Assembly (NCBI RefSeq): GCF_000518645.1
Contig: NZ_KI912467.1
Coordinates: forward strand, 85,960-149,959
Direction of reading: 5' to 3'
DNA from: Curvibacter gracilis ATCC BAA-807
GTDB lineage: Bacteria > Pseudomonadota > Gammaproteobacteria > Burkholderiales > Burkholderiaceae_C
DNA length: 64,000 nt
Numbering within the stretch: position 1 is the first letter of the stretch; the number at the start of each line of letters is the position of its first letter. Made by a program: the position numbers and the translations under genes. Positions 23,983 through 34,186 of this stretch are shown piece by piece. Under the pieces are notes generated by a model. That model searched no databases. It was not told the DNA's origin and saw nothing but the letters and a program-made list of their open reading frames with translations.

Positions 23983-25236
23983 TCACGACAAGGCCAGACG
24001 ACGCGCGATGCGCTGCGCCAGCAGCAACCCGACCAGACAGCAACTGCCCGTGACAGCCCAGGTCCATTGCCAGCCGCCGGCCAGCCCAGCCACCCATCCC
24101 ACCAGTGGCGGACCGGCAAATTGCCCCAAGGCCGAGCATTGGGTCATCCAGCCCACGGTGGTCGAGATGGCGTTCTCACGTGGGGCCAGCCGAACGGCCA
24201 GGGAGAACAGGCTGCCCGGAATCAGGCCGCCCATCATCGAAAACACCAGCAAGGCCCCATAACGAAGCCAGGGCGCCAGAGGCCAGAACGACTCAAAGGT
24301 GAACCACGCCCCCAGGGCCATGCTGGCAAAGCCCCAAGTCAGCACCCGGGCCGCCGGCACCCCCCGCTGCAGCAGAACCCCGGCGGCCAGGTTGCCCACG
24401 ATGTTCGCTGCCGCGGCCAGGGCCGTCAGAACGGCCGTCCAGCCGACGCCCAGGTCGGATGACGCATAAATCGAGGGCAAAAACCCCATCACTGCCTGCC
24501 ATTGCGAGGCGTAGAAGGCAAAGCTCAGCGCCACCAGCCAGGGGCCCTCGCTGGACAGGGTGAGCCGCAGCACCCCCAAGCCCTGCATCAGCCCGGGTCG
24601 GCGGGCCTTTGGCACGGCCCCCAACCCGGAGCGCGCCCGGGCCGCATCCGAGGGCACCCAGACCAGGGTGGCCACGGCCATCGCAGCCGGCAGCGCCGCC
24701 ATCAACCACCACCATTGCGGCCAGCCCATCAGCGGCAGCAGCAGCGGCCCGCCCAGCAAGGCCAGCGCCGTGGCCAGCGGCATGCAGATGCCGAACACGC
24801 CCAGCATGAAGGGCAGATCGTGGGCGCTGACCAGTTGGCGGATCAAACCCGCACAGGGCATGAAGACCAGCAGAAAGCCGACGCCCTCCAGGGCCCGCAG
24901 AAACAGCATGAAACCGGCCTCCGGCACCGCGGGACCCAGGGTGCTGGCCGCCACCAGCAGCGCCAGGCCGATCAGCAGGCAACGGCGCAAGCCCCATTGC
25001 TCAGCAAACAGGCCCAGCAACGCCCCCAGCAGCATGGAGGCCACCTGCACCGCCGACAGCAGAAAGCCCGCCTGCACCAGCGACAAGCCCAATTCGGCAC
25101 GCAACAGGGGGACGGCCGGCGCCAGCTTGGCCACATGCAGGGCTGCCGACACACCCGCGGCCACCACCAGGCAAGCCGCCCCAAGGCCGCCGGAGCGCTT
25201 GCCCAGGCCATTTTCGAAAGTCACATCTGCCGTCAA
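23983..25236 (-). CDS. Major facilitator superfamily transporter
   Basis: A membrane transporter of about 417 residues with 12 predicted hydrophobic helices, for example ACLVVAAGVSAALHVAKLAP, SLVQAGFLLSAVQVASML and WVAGLAGGWQWTWAVTGSCC. The loop between helices 2 and 3 (LLGLFAEQWGLRRCLL) fits the MFS signature. The start is unsure: TTG 25236 follows a GAGGTG, while GTG 25224, ATG 25308 and TTG 25344 are also in frame. The substrate is unknown; the layout resembles cyanate/CynX-like permeases only loosely. Confidence 0.82.
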   Translation of the reverse strand: MTADVTFENGLGKRSGGLGAACLVVAAGVSAALHVAKLAPAVPLLRAELGLSLVQAGFLLSAVQVASMLLGALLGLFAEQWGLRRCLLIGLALLVAASTLGPAVPEAGFMLFLRALEGVGFLLVFMPCAGLIRQLVSAHDLPFMLGVFGICMPLATALALLGGPLLLPLMGWPQWWWLMAALPAAMAVATLVWVPSDAARARSGLGAVPKARRPGLMQGLGVLRLTLSSEGPWLVALSFAFYASQWQAVMGFLPSIYASSDLGVGWTAVLTALAAAANIVGNLAAGVLLQRGVPAARVLTWGFASMALGAWFTFESFWPLAPWLRYGALLVFSMMGGLIPGSLFSLAVRLAPRENAISTTVGWMTQCSALGQFAGPPLVGWVAGLAGGWQWTWAVTGSCCLVGLLLAQRIARRLALS

Positions 25237-25435
25237 ACCGCACCTCGCTGGCGCCCGCAGGGCCCGGCCAGGAGGGCCGGCCAGCTCGGTGGCGAACCCC
25301 ACGCACATGAAGCGTGTTCGCAGCCACCCCGGAACTACCGGCAACGGGCAGGCGCCAGCGTAGTGGCGCGCGCCGATGCGCAGGTTTCAAATTCCGGCGC
25401 TCTGAAACAAGGCCTGTGCGGCCTCAGCGCAGGCC

Positions 25436-27886
<2,451 letters not shown>

Positions 27887-27964
27887 GGAGGGGCTTCTTG
27901 GGGATAACCCTTCATTTTACGGGCGCAAGCCTTGTGAACGGTCTTGCCAGTACCCCCAGAAGGG

Positions 27965-28444
27965 CTAATGGACCGAGCGCCCCAGCATGCGACGCGGCAC
28001 GGTGGCCTGCTCAGGCACGGGGTAGGTGCTTTCGTACACCTTGATCTGGGTGATCTGGCCGGCCAGCACCGTGAAGTGAAAGGCGAAGTCGACCCGCATC
28101 AACTCGTCGTTGGCATTGAGCCGGGTCTCCAACTCGCCCGTGGCGATCGCATGGCAGCCCTCGGCCAGCACCTGCTTCACCGCGAAGCGTTGGGGCGTGG
28201 CGCGGCGGCGGTGCTGGGTGATGAAGTCGGCCACCTGCTCACGCCGACGGGCGGGCCCGCTCCAGGGGATGACCAGCGAGTTGTGCGGGATGTCCCAAAC
28301 CATTTCGGGCGCCAGCAAGGCCGCCAGAGCCTCACCCGCCTCACCGGCTTTCACCTGCTCGAAATAGAGCTGAACGATGGCACGGGTCTGCTCGGTGAGT
28401 GTTCCCATCAACAAGACGGTCGGGCAATTCTGAAGGTTCGACAT
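27965..28444 (-). CDS. NTF2-like (SnoaL-type) small protein
   Basis: A 159-residue protein with the NTF2/SnoaL fold pattern: an N-terminal helix pair (EQTRAIVQLYFEQVKAGEAGEALAALL in two parts), MVWDIPHNSLVIPWSGPARRREQVADF, and a strand-rich C-terminus (FHFTVLAGQITQIKVYEST). Such proteins are ligand-binding or cyclase/isomerase-like and are not predictable individually. ATG 28444 is chosen; ATG 28408 would remove 12 residues. An AT-rich stretch at 28490-28545 upstream is likely to hold its promoter. Confidence 0.75.
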   Translation of the reverse strand: MSNLQNCPTVLLMGTLTEQTRAIVQLYFEQVKAGEAGEALAALLAPEMVWDIPHNSLVIPWSGPARRREQVADFITQHRRRATPQRFAVKQVLAEGCHAIATGELETRLNANDELMRVDFAFHFTVLAGQITQIKVYESTYPVPEQATVPRRMLGRSVH

Positions 28445-28569
28445 GGCAGCAAGCACCCCAGGTTCGGGCGGGCTTGGCAGCCCGCTGAAATGATTTTCAA
28501 ATCATTGTCGCAGATTAAATCAAATTCAATTTGATAAATTAACCTGCTTGCGGGTGCAAATTCAGGCTC

Positions 28570-30492
28570 TCAGTCCCAGTGGGTCTGGGCCAGGGCCTTG
28601 GCAATCGTCTGCCGTTTGACCGTGGGCTTGGGCACATGGAAGTCAAACCAGCTGCGCACATCCTGCTCCAGCCCGATGCCATGCATGTAGTTGTAGATGG
28701 CCTTGCGCAGGCCCTCGCCCAGGGCGTCGTGGTCCACCCCGGTCGGGTCGCGGAACGCGATGTCGTTGCGGGCGAACTGACCCGGCGGCAGCGGCACCAG
28801 GCTGATGCCGTAGTCCTGCGGGTTCTGCCCCACGGGCGAGTGCACGGTGCACACAAAACGGTGCCAGAAGCCCGACTGGATGCAGCCGTTCTCGAACAGC
28901 TGGCGCACGTACTCCAGCGCATCCACCGTGTCCTGCACCGTCTGGGTCGGAAAGCCATACATCAGGTAGGCATGCACCAGGATGCCCGCATCGGTCAGGC
29001 TGCGCGTCACGCGGGCCACCTGCTCCACCGACACGCCCTTCTTCATCAGCTTGAGCAGGCGGTCGGACGCCACCTCCAGGCCGCCGGAGATGGCGATGCA
29101 GCCGCTGTCGGCCAGTTGCTGGCACAACTCAGGGGTGAAGGATTTCTCGAAACGGATGTTGCCCCACCATGAGATCGCCGTGCCACGGCGCTGCAACTCC
29201 TGCGCCAGCGCCTTGAGCGACTTGGGTGGCGCCGCTTCGTCGACGAAGTGGAAGCCGGTCTGCCCGGTCTCGGCCACGATGGCTTCGATGCGATCGACCA
29301 GGGTGGCGGCACTGGCCGTCTCGTAGCGCGAGATGTAGTCCAGGCTGACGTCGCAGAAGCTGCACTTCTTCCAGTAGCAACCATGGGCCACGGTCAGCTT
29401 GTTCCAGCGGCCATCGCTCCACAGCCGGTGCATGGGGTTGAGCATGTCCAGCAGCGACAGGTAGCGGTGGATGGGCAGGCCGTCCCAGGTGGGCGTGCCC
29501 ACGTTCTCGAATGGCACCTCGGGCTGCTCCAGGTGCAGCCACTGCACCTGGCCCGTGTCCGCATCGCGCACAAAGGTGCGCACCAGGCGCTGCCGCGAAC
29601 GCCGGCCCTGCAGGTGCTCCAGCAAGGCCAGCAGCGGGCTTTCGCCGGCGTCCAGGGTCACGTAGTCGAAGTAATCAAACACCCGGGGCTCGGCCAGCTC
29701 GCGCAGCTCGGTGTTCACGAAGCCGCCGCCCAGCACCGTGACCAGGCCCGGGTGGCGCGCCTTGATGGCCTGCGCCACCCGGAAGGCCCCGTACACCGCG
29801 CCTGGGAAGGGCACCGACACCAGCACCACCGTGGGTTCGTGCCGGGCCACGGCCTGCAAGGCCAGTTCGCACAAGGTCTCGTCCACCAGATTGCGCGGCG
29901 CCGCCAGGGCCTCGGCCAGCGGGTCGAAGGTGGGTTGCGCGGCGGCCAGCGACTCGGCATAGCGCACAAACTCGAAGCGCGGGTCCACAGCATCGCGCAG
30001 CACGTCGGCCAGGTCGTTCAGGTACAGCGTGGCCAGGTGGCGCGCCCGGTCTTGCTGGCCCAGGGCGCCAAAGGCCCAGGCCAGAGGGTCTTCACCCTCT
30101 TCAGCCAAGTACACCTCCAGCGACTCGAAGCGCGGGCCCTCGGGCAAAAACTGGCGCCCGGCAATGCGGTGCGCCAGGCTCAGGTCGCGCCCCTGCAGAA
30201 AGCCGATGGTGGGCTCGAGCGTGGCCAGGTAGCGGTCAAACTGGTCCAGAAACAGGTTCACCCGGGCGCTGCGCTGCGCCTCGGGGCCGGCCTCGATCAC
30301 GGCCCGCACCTCGCGCAGGCCCGCCGCCGAGAACAGCTTGAGCACCAGGGCCAGCGCCAGGTCCTCTTGCCGCGCATCCAGCCCCTGGGCGCGCAAAAAG
30401 CCGGTGAGGTAGGCGGTGGAGGGGTAAGGCGTGTTGAGCTGCGTCATCGGCGGGATGACGGACAGGATGCGGACAGCGGCGGGAGACGACAT
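28570..30492 (-). CDS. Cobalamin-binding-type radical SAM protein of unknown function
   Basis: A 640-residue protein with an N-terminal cobalamin-binding-like domain (ILSVIPPMTQLNTPYPSTAY, GLVTVLGGGFVNTELRE and FDYVTLDAGESPLLALLEHL) followed by a radical SAM barrel with C372-x3-C376-x2-C379 in CYWKKCSFC. The layout is that of class B radical SAM enzymes, which often methylate or rearrange unreactive carbons. Start ATG 30492 is preceded by the divergent spacer to an ABC ATPase; longer upstream frames have no family match. No precursor peptide or biosynthetic gene is adjacent, so the substrate is unknown. Confidence 0.85.
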   Translation of the reverse strand: MSSPAAVRILSVIPPMTQLNTPYPSTAYLTGFLRAQGLDARQEDLALALVLKLFSAAGLREVRAVIEAGPEAQRSARVNLFLDQFDRYLATLEPTIGFLQGRDLSLAHRIAGRQFLPEGPRFESLEVYLAEEGEDPLAWAFGALGQQDRARHLATLYLNDLADVLRDAVDPRFEFVRYAESLAAAQPTFDPLAEALAAPRNLVDETLCELALQAVARHEPTVVLVSVPFPGAVYGAFRVAQAIKARHPGLVTVLGGGFVNTELRELAEPRVFDYFDYVTLDAGESPLLALLEHLQGRRSRQRLVRTFVRDADTGQVQWLHLEQPEVPFENVGTPTWDGLPIHRYLSLLDMLNPMHRLWSDGRWNKLTVAHGCYWKKCSFCDVSLDYISRYETASAATLVDRIEAIVAETGQTGFHFVDEAAPPKSLKALAQELQRRGTAISWWGNIRFEKSFTPELCQQLADSGCIAISGGLEVASDRLLKLMKKGVSVEQVARVTRSLTDAGILVHAYLMYGFPTQTVQDTVDALEYVRQLFENGCIQSGFWHRFVCTVHSPVGQNPQDYGISLVPLPPGQFARNDIAFRDPTGVDHDALGEGLRKAIYNYMHGIGLEQDVRSWFDFHVPKPTVKRQTIAKALAQTHWD

Positions 30493-30693
30493 GGGAAAAG
30501 ACAAGGGAGGCAAGGCAGACAGGCGAGGAAAGCACCCCGGAAACGGGTCGGCGGACGCGCAAAACGCCCGCCAGTTGATGCGATGATCATAGGCGCAGCC
30601 GCTGGGTATGCCGATCCCGCAACCGATCAACCCCACCAACCCACCCCGGTCGTGGCCCTGCCCTTGTGCTTTCATTTCAGCCCTAGCCCCACC

Positions 30694-31365
30694 ATGGCCC
30701 TCACACCCTCGCCCGTGCTGCAGATCCAGCAGCTCTGCTTTGACTACCCGGCCCACAAGGGCCAAGCCGCCGTGCCTGTGCTGCAAGGCTTCAGCGCCAG
30801 CCTGCCCCCCGGGGTGACCTGGGTGGGCGGCGACGAAAGCCGTGGCAAAACCACTTTGCTGCGCCTGCTGGCCGGAGAGTTGCGCCCCCAATCTGGGACG
30901 CTGGCCCTGAACACCGGGCCGACAAGCCTGAACCCTACCCACGCGGCCTGGGCAGCGGAGGTGGCCTGGTGCGATCTGCGCGGTCCGGCACACGACCCGC
31001 TCTACCCGGCCGACTGCTTTGCCCGGCTGCAACAACAGCACCCGCGCTTTGACAGCGCCTTGCTGGCCCGGATGATCGAGGGCCTGGACCTGGCGCCGCA
31101 CCGCGACAAGGCCTTGTACATGCTGTCCACCGGCACCCGCCGCAAGGTAGCGCTGGCCGGCGTGCTGGCCAGCGGGGCCAAGCTGATGCTGCTGGACGAC
31201 CCGTTTGCCGCGCTGGACAAGGGCTCGATCGACTTTCTGCTGGAGCACCTGCGGCAACAAGCCCAGGCGCCTGCCGACCGGGCCTGGATCCTGGCCGCCT
31301 ATGTGGCGCCGCGCGGCGTGCCGCTGGCCGCCCACATCGATCTGGACGCGCTCAAGACCCCTTGA
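30694..31365 (+). CDS. Orphan ABC-type ATPase with weak signature motif
   Basis: A 223-residue ABC ATPase subunit. Walker A is GGDESRGKTT, Walker B is LMLLDDPFAALD. The signature normally reading LSGGQ is LSTGT here (YMLSTGTRRKVALAG), a variation that may affect activity. No permease gene is adjacent, and the gene is divergent from the cobalamin-type radical SAM gene across about 200 bases. The C-terminus lacks a clear H-loop histidine; the expected position reads ILAAYVAPRG. It may work with a membrane subunit elsewhere. Confidence 0.78.
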   Translation: MALTPSPVLQIQQLCFDYPAHKGQAAVPVLQGFSASLPPGVTWVGGDESRGKTTLLRLLAGELRPQSGTLALNTGPTSLNPTHAAWAAEVAWCDLRGPAHDPLYPADCFARLQQQHPRFDSALLARMIEGLDLAPHRDKALYMLSTGTRRKVALAGVLASGAKLMLLDDPFAALDKGSIDFLLEHLRQQAQAPADRAWILAAYVAPRGVPLAAHIDLDALKTP

Positions 31366-31477
31366 TCTTGTTCATGAACAGGCGCAGAAAAAAAACGCCC
31401 ATGCACAGCATGAACACAATGCCGCCCAGGCTCATCAGGCCATAGTCGGTCGAAATCAGGTCAGTGAAAGCCTTCAT
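31352..31477 (-). CDS. DUF3149-type single-helix membrane microprotein
   Basis: A 41-residue protein. One transmembrane helix (LMSLGGIVFMLCMGVFF) sits between a short N-terminal head (MKAFTDLISTDYG) and a positively charged tail (RLFMNKIKGS), matching the pattern of DUF3149 microproteins found in betaproteobacteria. An AAGGG-type ribosome site (AAAGGGTG) precedes the ATG by 5 bases. Its 3' end overlaps the convergent ABC ATPase gene by 14 bases. Role is unknown. Confidence 0.75.
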   Translation of the reverse strand: MKAFTDLISTDYGLMSLGGIVFMLCMGVFFLRLFMNKIKGS

Positions 31478-31611
31478 GGGAACACCCTTTCTTGTAGTGG
31501 ATGCACCCACTGTCGGCGTCCACAGGCGCCCTGCCCTTGCGAATTCTCAAGGTGGGCCAGGGGCTTGAGCGGCCACTGACAAAGATCAAGAAAATCAAGG
31601 GGTCACTCGGG

Positions 31612-31923
31612 TCAAGGCTCGGACAGCATCGGGTTGAGGGCAATATCGCCCTCGGGAAACGAGGCCACCAGCTTCAATTCGCCCCCCAAAGCCCGGATGT
31701 ACTCACGCAGGGTACTGACATGCATGTCGTTGCGACGTTCGAGCTTGGAAATAGCGGCCTGCTCAATGCCCAGAGCCGCACCCACATCCGCCTGGGTCAT
31801 CTGGCGGGCTTGCCTCACGGCCTGCAGTTGCATGTCCACCCACAGGGCTTCGGCCCTTGCGGCAGCGCGGGCCTGAGCCTGAGGAGACATCCTGGAGCGC
31901 AACTCACTGAATTTTCCGGCCAT
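31612..31923 (-). CDS. XRE-family antitoxin of a RelE/HigB-like pair
   Basis: A 103-residue helix-turn-helix protein: the HTH lies in the segment LQAVRQARQMTQADVGAALGIEQAAISKLERR (about residues 34-65), followed by DMHVSTLREYIRALGGELKLVASF, a hallmark of HigA-like antitoxins. The toxin gene is directly upstream and overlaps it by 20 bases, the toxin-first order of hig-type loci. It should neutralise the toxin and repress the shared promoter. Confidence 0.87.
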   Translation of the reverse strand: MAGKFSELRSRMSPQAQARAAARAEALWVDMQLQAVRQARQMTQADVGAALGIEQAAISKLERRNDMHVSTLREYIRALGGELKLVASFPEGDIALNPMLSEP

Positions 31924-32287
31924 GGATCAGCCCCTCTTTCAACAATGATTCGAGATGCGCCTGGTACAAGCGCTCAGCCACAGGAACCTGCACACGGTAC
32001 CAACGATCGTCACCCGTTTTGTCACCACCCAGCAACAAGATGGCACTGCGCCGTGGGTCAAACGCATACAGGATTCGCAACGGACGACCTTGATGCTGCA
32101 CGCGCAGCTCTCTCAGGTGTGGGAACCTCGAGCCTTCAACGCCCGAGCTGTGAGGAAAGCCCAACTGAGGCCCCAATTGCTCCAGCAGTCGCACCGACGC
32201 GTCGATGGACTCCTGAGCGGCCTCTGGCAACGCATCCCACCATTGTCCGAATTCATCGGTGTATTCGACCTCCCAGCGTTGGCTAAT
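31904..32287 (-). CDS. RelE/HigB (Gp49-like) toxin with a non-canonical start
   Basis: The product resembles Gp49-like HigB mRNA interferases: WEVEYTDEFGQWWDALPEAAQESI, HLRELRVQHQGRPLRILYAFDPRRSAILLLGGDKTGDDRWY. The conserved N-terminus is in frame, but between an upstream TAG (32303-32305) and this region there is no ATG, GTG, TTG or CTG. The only plausible start is ATT at 32287, four bases after GGAGG. Alternatives are TTG 32230, which would remove about 19 residues including the first strand, or loss of function. A TTGATG/17/AATAAT promoter overlaps the ATT, complicating its use. The coordinates assume ATT. Confidence 0.7.
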   Translation of the reverse strand: MSQRWEVEYTDEFGQWWDALPEAAQESIDASVRLLEQLGPQLGFPHSSGVEGSRFPHLRELRVQHQGRPLRILYAFDPRRSAILLLGGDKTGDDRWYRVQVPVAERLYQAHLESLLKEGLIHGRKIQ

Positions 32288-32314
32288 TATTCCTCCAGAG
32301 GACTATTCCATCAA
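32286..32314 (-). promoter_or_regulatory. Sigma70-like promoter upstream of the toxin gene
   Basis: Leftward, TTGATG (32314-32309) is spaced 17 bases from AATAAT (32291-32286), one mismatch from a perfect -10. If used, transcription would begin near 32280, inside the conserved start of the toxin frame, so either the toxin starts later than expected or another promoter is used. Confidence 0.45.
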
Positions 32315-32443
32315 GCTCAGGCTGGAAGATTCATGGCATCTTTCCGGGCCCGGTACGCAGCACTGCAGCATGCGATCCCCAGGCCCCCGAAGTGTTTCAA
32401 ACGGAAAATCGGGTGTTGAGAAAGAACGCCCGCTCCCAAGCCG

Positions 32444-33607
32444 TCAACGCCCGCCGATCCCCATTGCCCGGGTGATCACCTCTTTCATGATCTCGTTGGT
32501 GCCGCCATAGATGCGCTGCACGCGCGCGTCGGCGTAGGCGCGGGTGATGGGGTATTCCCACATGTAGCCGTAGCCGCCGTGCAGTTGCACGCACTCGTCC
32601 ATCACCTTGCATTGCAGGTCCGAGCACCAGTACTTGGCCATGCTGGCGGTGGCGGTGTCGAGCTGGCCGGCCTGCAGCAGTTCGATGCACTTGTCGACGA
32701 AGACGCGGGCCACCTGGATCTCGGTCTGCAGCTCGGCCAGGGTGTAGCGGGTGTTCTGGTAGCTGGCCACGGGCTGGCCGAAGACCTTGCGCTCTTTCAC
32801 ATAGGCCAGGGTCCAGTCGATGGCCGCCTGTCCCGCGGCCACGGCGCCGATGGCGATCTGCAGGCGCTCCCAGGGCAGTTGCTCCATCAGGCAGATGAAG
32901 CCGCGGTTGAGTTGCGCGGCACCGCCCAGCACGTTCTCGGCCGGCACGCGCACGTTGTCAAAAAAGAGTTCGGAGGTGTCCTGCGCCTTCATGCCTAGCT
33001 TTTTCAGGCGCTTGCCCTTCTCGAAGCCCGGCATGCCGCGCTCCACCAGCAGCAGGCTGGTGCCCTTGGCGCCCGCGGCAGGGTCGGTCTTGGCCACCAC
33101 GATCACCAGATCGGCATGCCAGCCGTTGGTGATGAAGGTCTTGCTGCCATTGAGCAGGTAGCTGCCATCGGGCTGCAGCAAGGCCGTGGTCTTCACGCCC
33201 TGCAGGTCGCTGCCGGCGCCCGGCTCGCTCATGGCGATGGCGCCCACCAACTCGCCGCTGGCCATGCGCGGCAGGTAGTGCAGCTTCTGGGCCTCGGTGC
33301 CGTAATGCAGGATGTAAGGGGCAACGATCTCGTTGTGCAGGCCAAAGCCGATGCCGCTGAAGCCGCCGCCCGACAGCTCCTCCATCTGCGCCACCGAGTA
33401 CAGGCGGTCGGCCCCGGCCCCGCCGTACTCCTCGGGCAGGGTCATGCACAAAAAGCCGTTCTCACCGGCCTTGCGCCAGACCTCGCGGTCCACATAGCCC
33501 TGCTCTTCCCAGTCAGCGTGATAGGGCTCGATCTCCTGTTTGCAAAAGCGCCGAAAGCTGTCGCGGAAAGTCTCGTGGTCGGGGCTGAACAAGGTGCGCG
33601 CAATCAT
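32444..33607 (-). CDS. Acyl-CoA dehydrogenase
   Basis: A 387-residue FAD-dependent enzyme making trans-2-enoyl-CoA in the first step of beta-oxidation. Signatures: GAIAMSEPGAGSDLQGVKTTA (first acyl-CoA dehydrogenase pattern), NGSKTFITNGWHADL, and QLHGGYGYMWEYPITRAYADARVQRIYGGTNEIMKEVI in the C-terminal helical domain. The catalytic base would be the Glu of GGTNEIM, as in medium/long-chain enzymes. It is divergent from the thiolase/FadB-like operon, with which it shares an AGCA-N2-TGCT dyad. Confidence 0.93.
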   Translation of the reverse strand: MIARTLFSPDHETFRDSFRRFCKQEIEPYHADWEEQGYVDREVWRKAGENGFLCMTLPEEYGGAGADRLYSVAQMEELSGGGFSGIGFGLHNEIVAPYILHYGTEAQKLHYLPRMASGELVGAIAMSEPGAGSDLQGVKTTALLQPDGSYLLNGSKTFITNGWHADLVIVVAKTDPAAGAKGTSLLLVERGMPGFEKGKRLKKLGMKAQDTSELFFDNVRVPAENVLGGAAQLNRGFICLMEQLPWERLQIAIGAVAAGQAAIDWTLAYVKERKVFGQPVASYQNTRYTLAELQTEIQVARVFVDKCIELLQAGQLDTATASMAKYWCSDLQCKVMDECVQLHGGYGYMWEYPITRAYADARVQRIYGGTNEIMKEVITRAMGIGGR

Positions 33608-33644
33608 GGTGGTGTCTCCTGTCGGGCGTGGCGCCCATTTATGA

Positions 33645-33658
33645 AAAGCAGATGCTTT
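33645..33658. promoter_or_regulatory. Dyad upstream of the acyl-CoA dehydrogenase gene
   Basis: AAAGCA-GA-TGCTTT is a perfect 6+6 dyad 38 bases before the acyl-CoA dehydrogenase ATG, in the position of a promoter spacer. The core AGCA-N2-TGCT recurs before the thiolase gene, suggesting one regulator for both. The regulator is not in the window. Confidence 0.5.
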
Positions 33659-33782
33659 GCAAAATTATGCCGTGAAGCAAGGGCTGAATCCATGCGCCGT
33701 CTTTACAAGGTTCACGCTTCAGTTACCTGCGCCGCTGCCGAAAACCCGGTAAGCCACTTCACAACCCTGCCTGGAGCCCCGC

Positions 33783-34016
33783 TTGAACGTCACCAACGCC
33801 ATCGCACTGAACGTTGCCGTCAACGTCCTGGAGAAGCCGATCTCCCAGGTGGCGCACGCCTTGGGGGTGCCCAACAGCGTGGACGTGCCGGCCCTGGTGA
33901 AGGGGGCGGCCACGGTGGCGCTGCTCTACAGCATGCCCACGGCCGCCGCAGCCGGACTGCTGACCGTGGGCAGCGCCACCGGCATGCTGGGCAGCCAGCT
34001 CGACGTGTTCGCCTGA
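33783..34016 (+). CDS. Hypothetical 77-residue hydrophobic protein
   Basis: This short frame starts with TTG, 7 bases after a GGAG. Nearly every third codon base is G or C, which supports real coding. The product is mostly hydrophobic, with a central VPALVKGAATVALLYSMPTAAAAGLLTVG that may form one or two membrane helices and no charged tail. I do not recognise a family. It lies between the acyl-CoA dehydrogenase and the thiolase, reading towards the thiolase, but a promoter-like region at 34083-34115 follows it, so it may be a separate unit. Confidence 0.6.
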   Translation: MNVTNAIALNVAVNVLEKPISQVAHALGVPNSVDVPALVKGAATVALLYSMPTAAAAGLLTVGSATGMLGSQLDVFA

Positions 34017-34089
34017 TCCCAACGACAGCGACTGCGCCGCCACGGCGCCCGTCCCGCCACGGACTTTTGCTTTGTCTCCATTTTTACAG

Positions 34090-34099
34090 AGCACTTGCT
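34090..34099. promoter_or_regulatory. Dyad upstream of the thiolase gene
   Basis: AGCA-CT-TGCT lies in front of TATACT (34110-34115), a good -10 candidate, and about 90 bases before the thiolase ATG. It has the same core as the dyad before the acyl-CoA dehydrogenase gene. Confidence 0.45.
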
Positions 34100-34186
34100 T
34101 GGTAAAAAATATACTGATGGGTCCAATCACCCATTCGGCTGCCGCAGGCCTGTGCCCGCCGGCAGCCCAGCCCCTGGAGACAAGCC

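Noticed and set aside
31612-32287. Complete prophage or defence island around the toxin-antitoxin pair
   Set aside because: Neighbours on both sides are ordinary chromosomal genes and no integrase, transposase or attachment repeats were seen.
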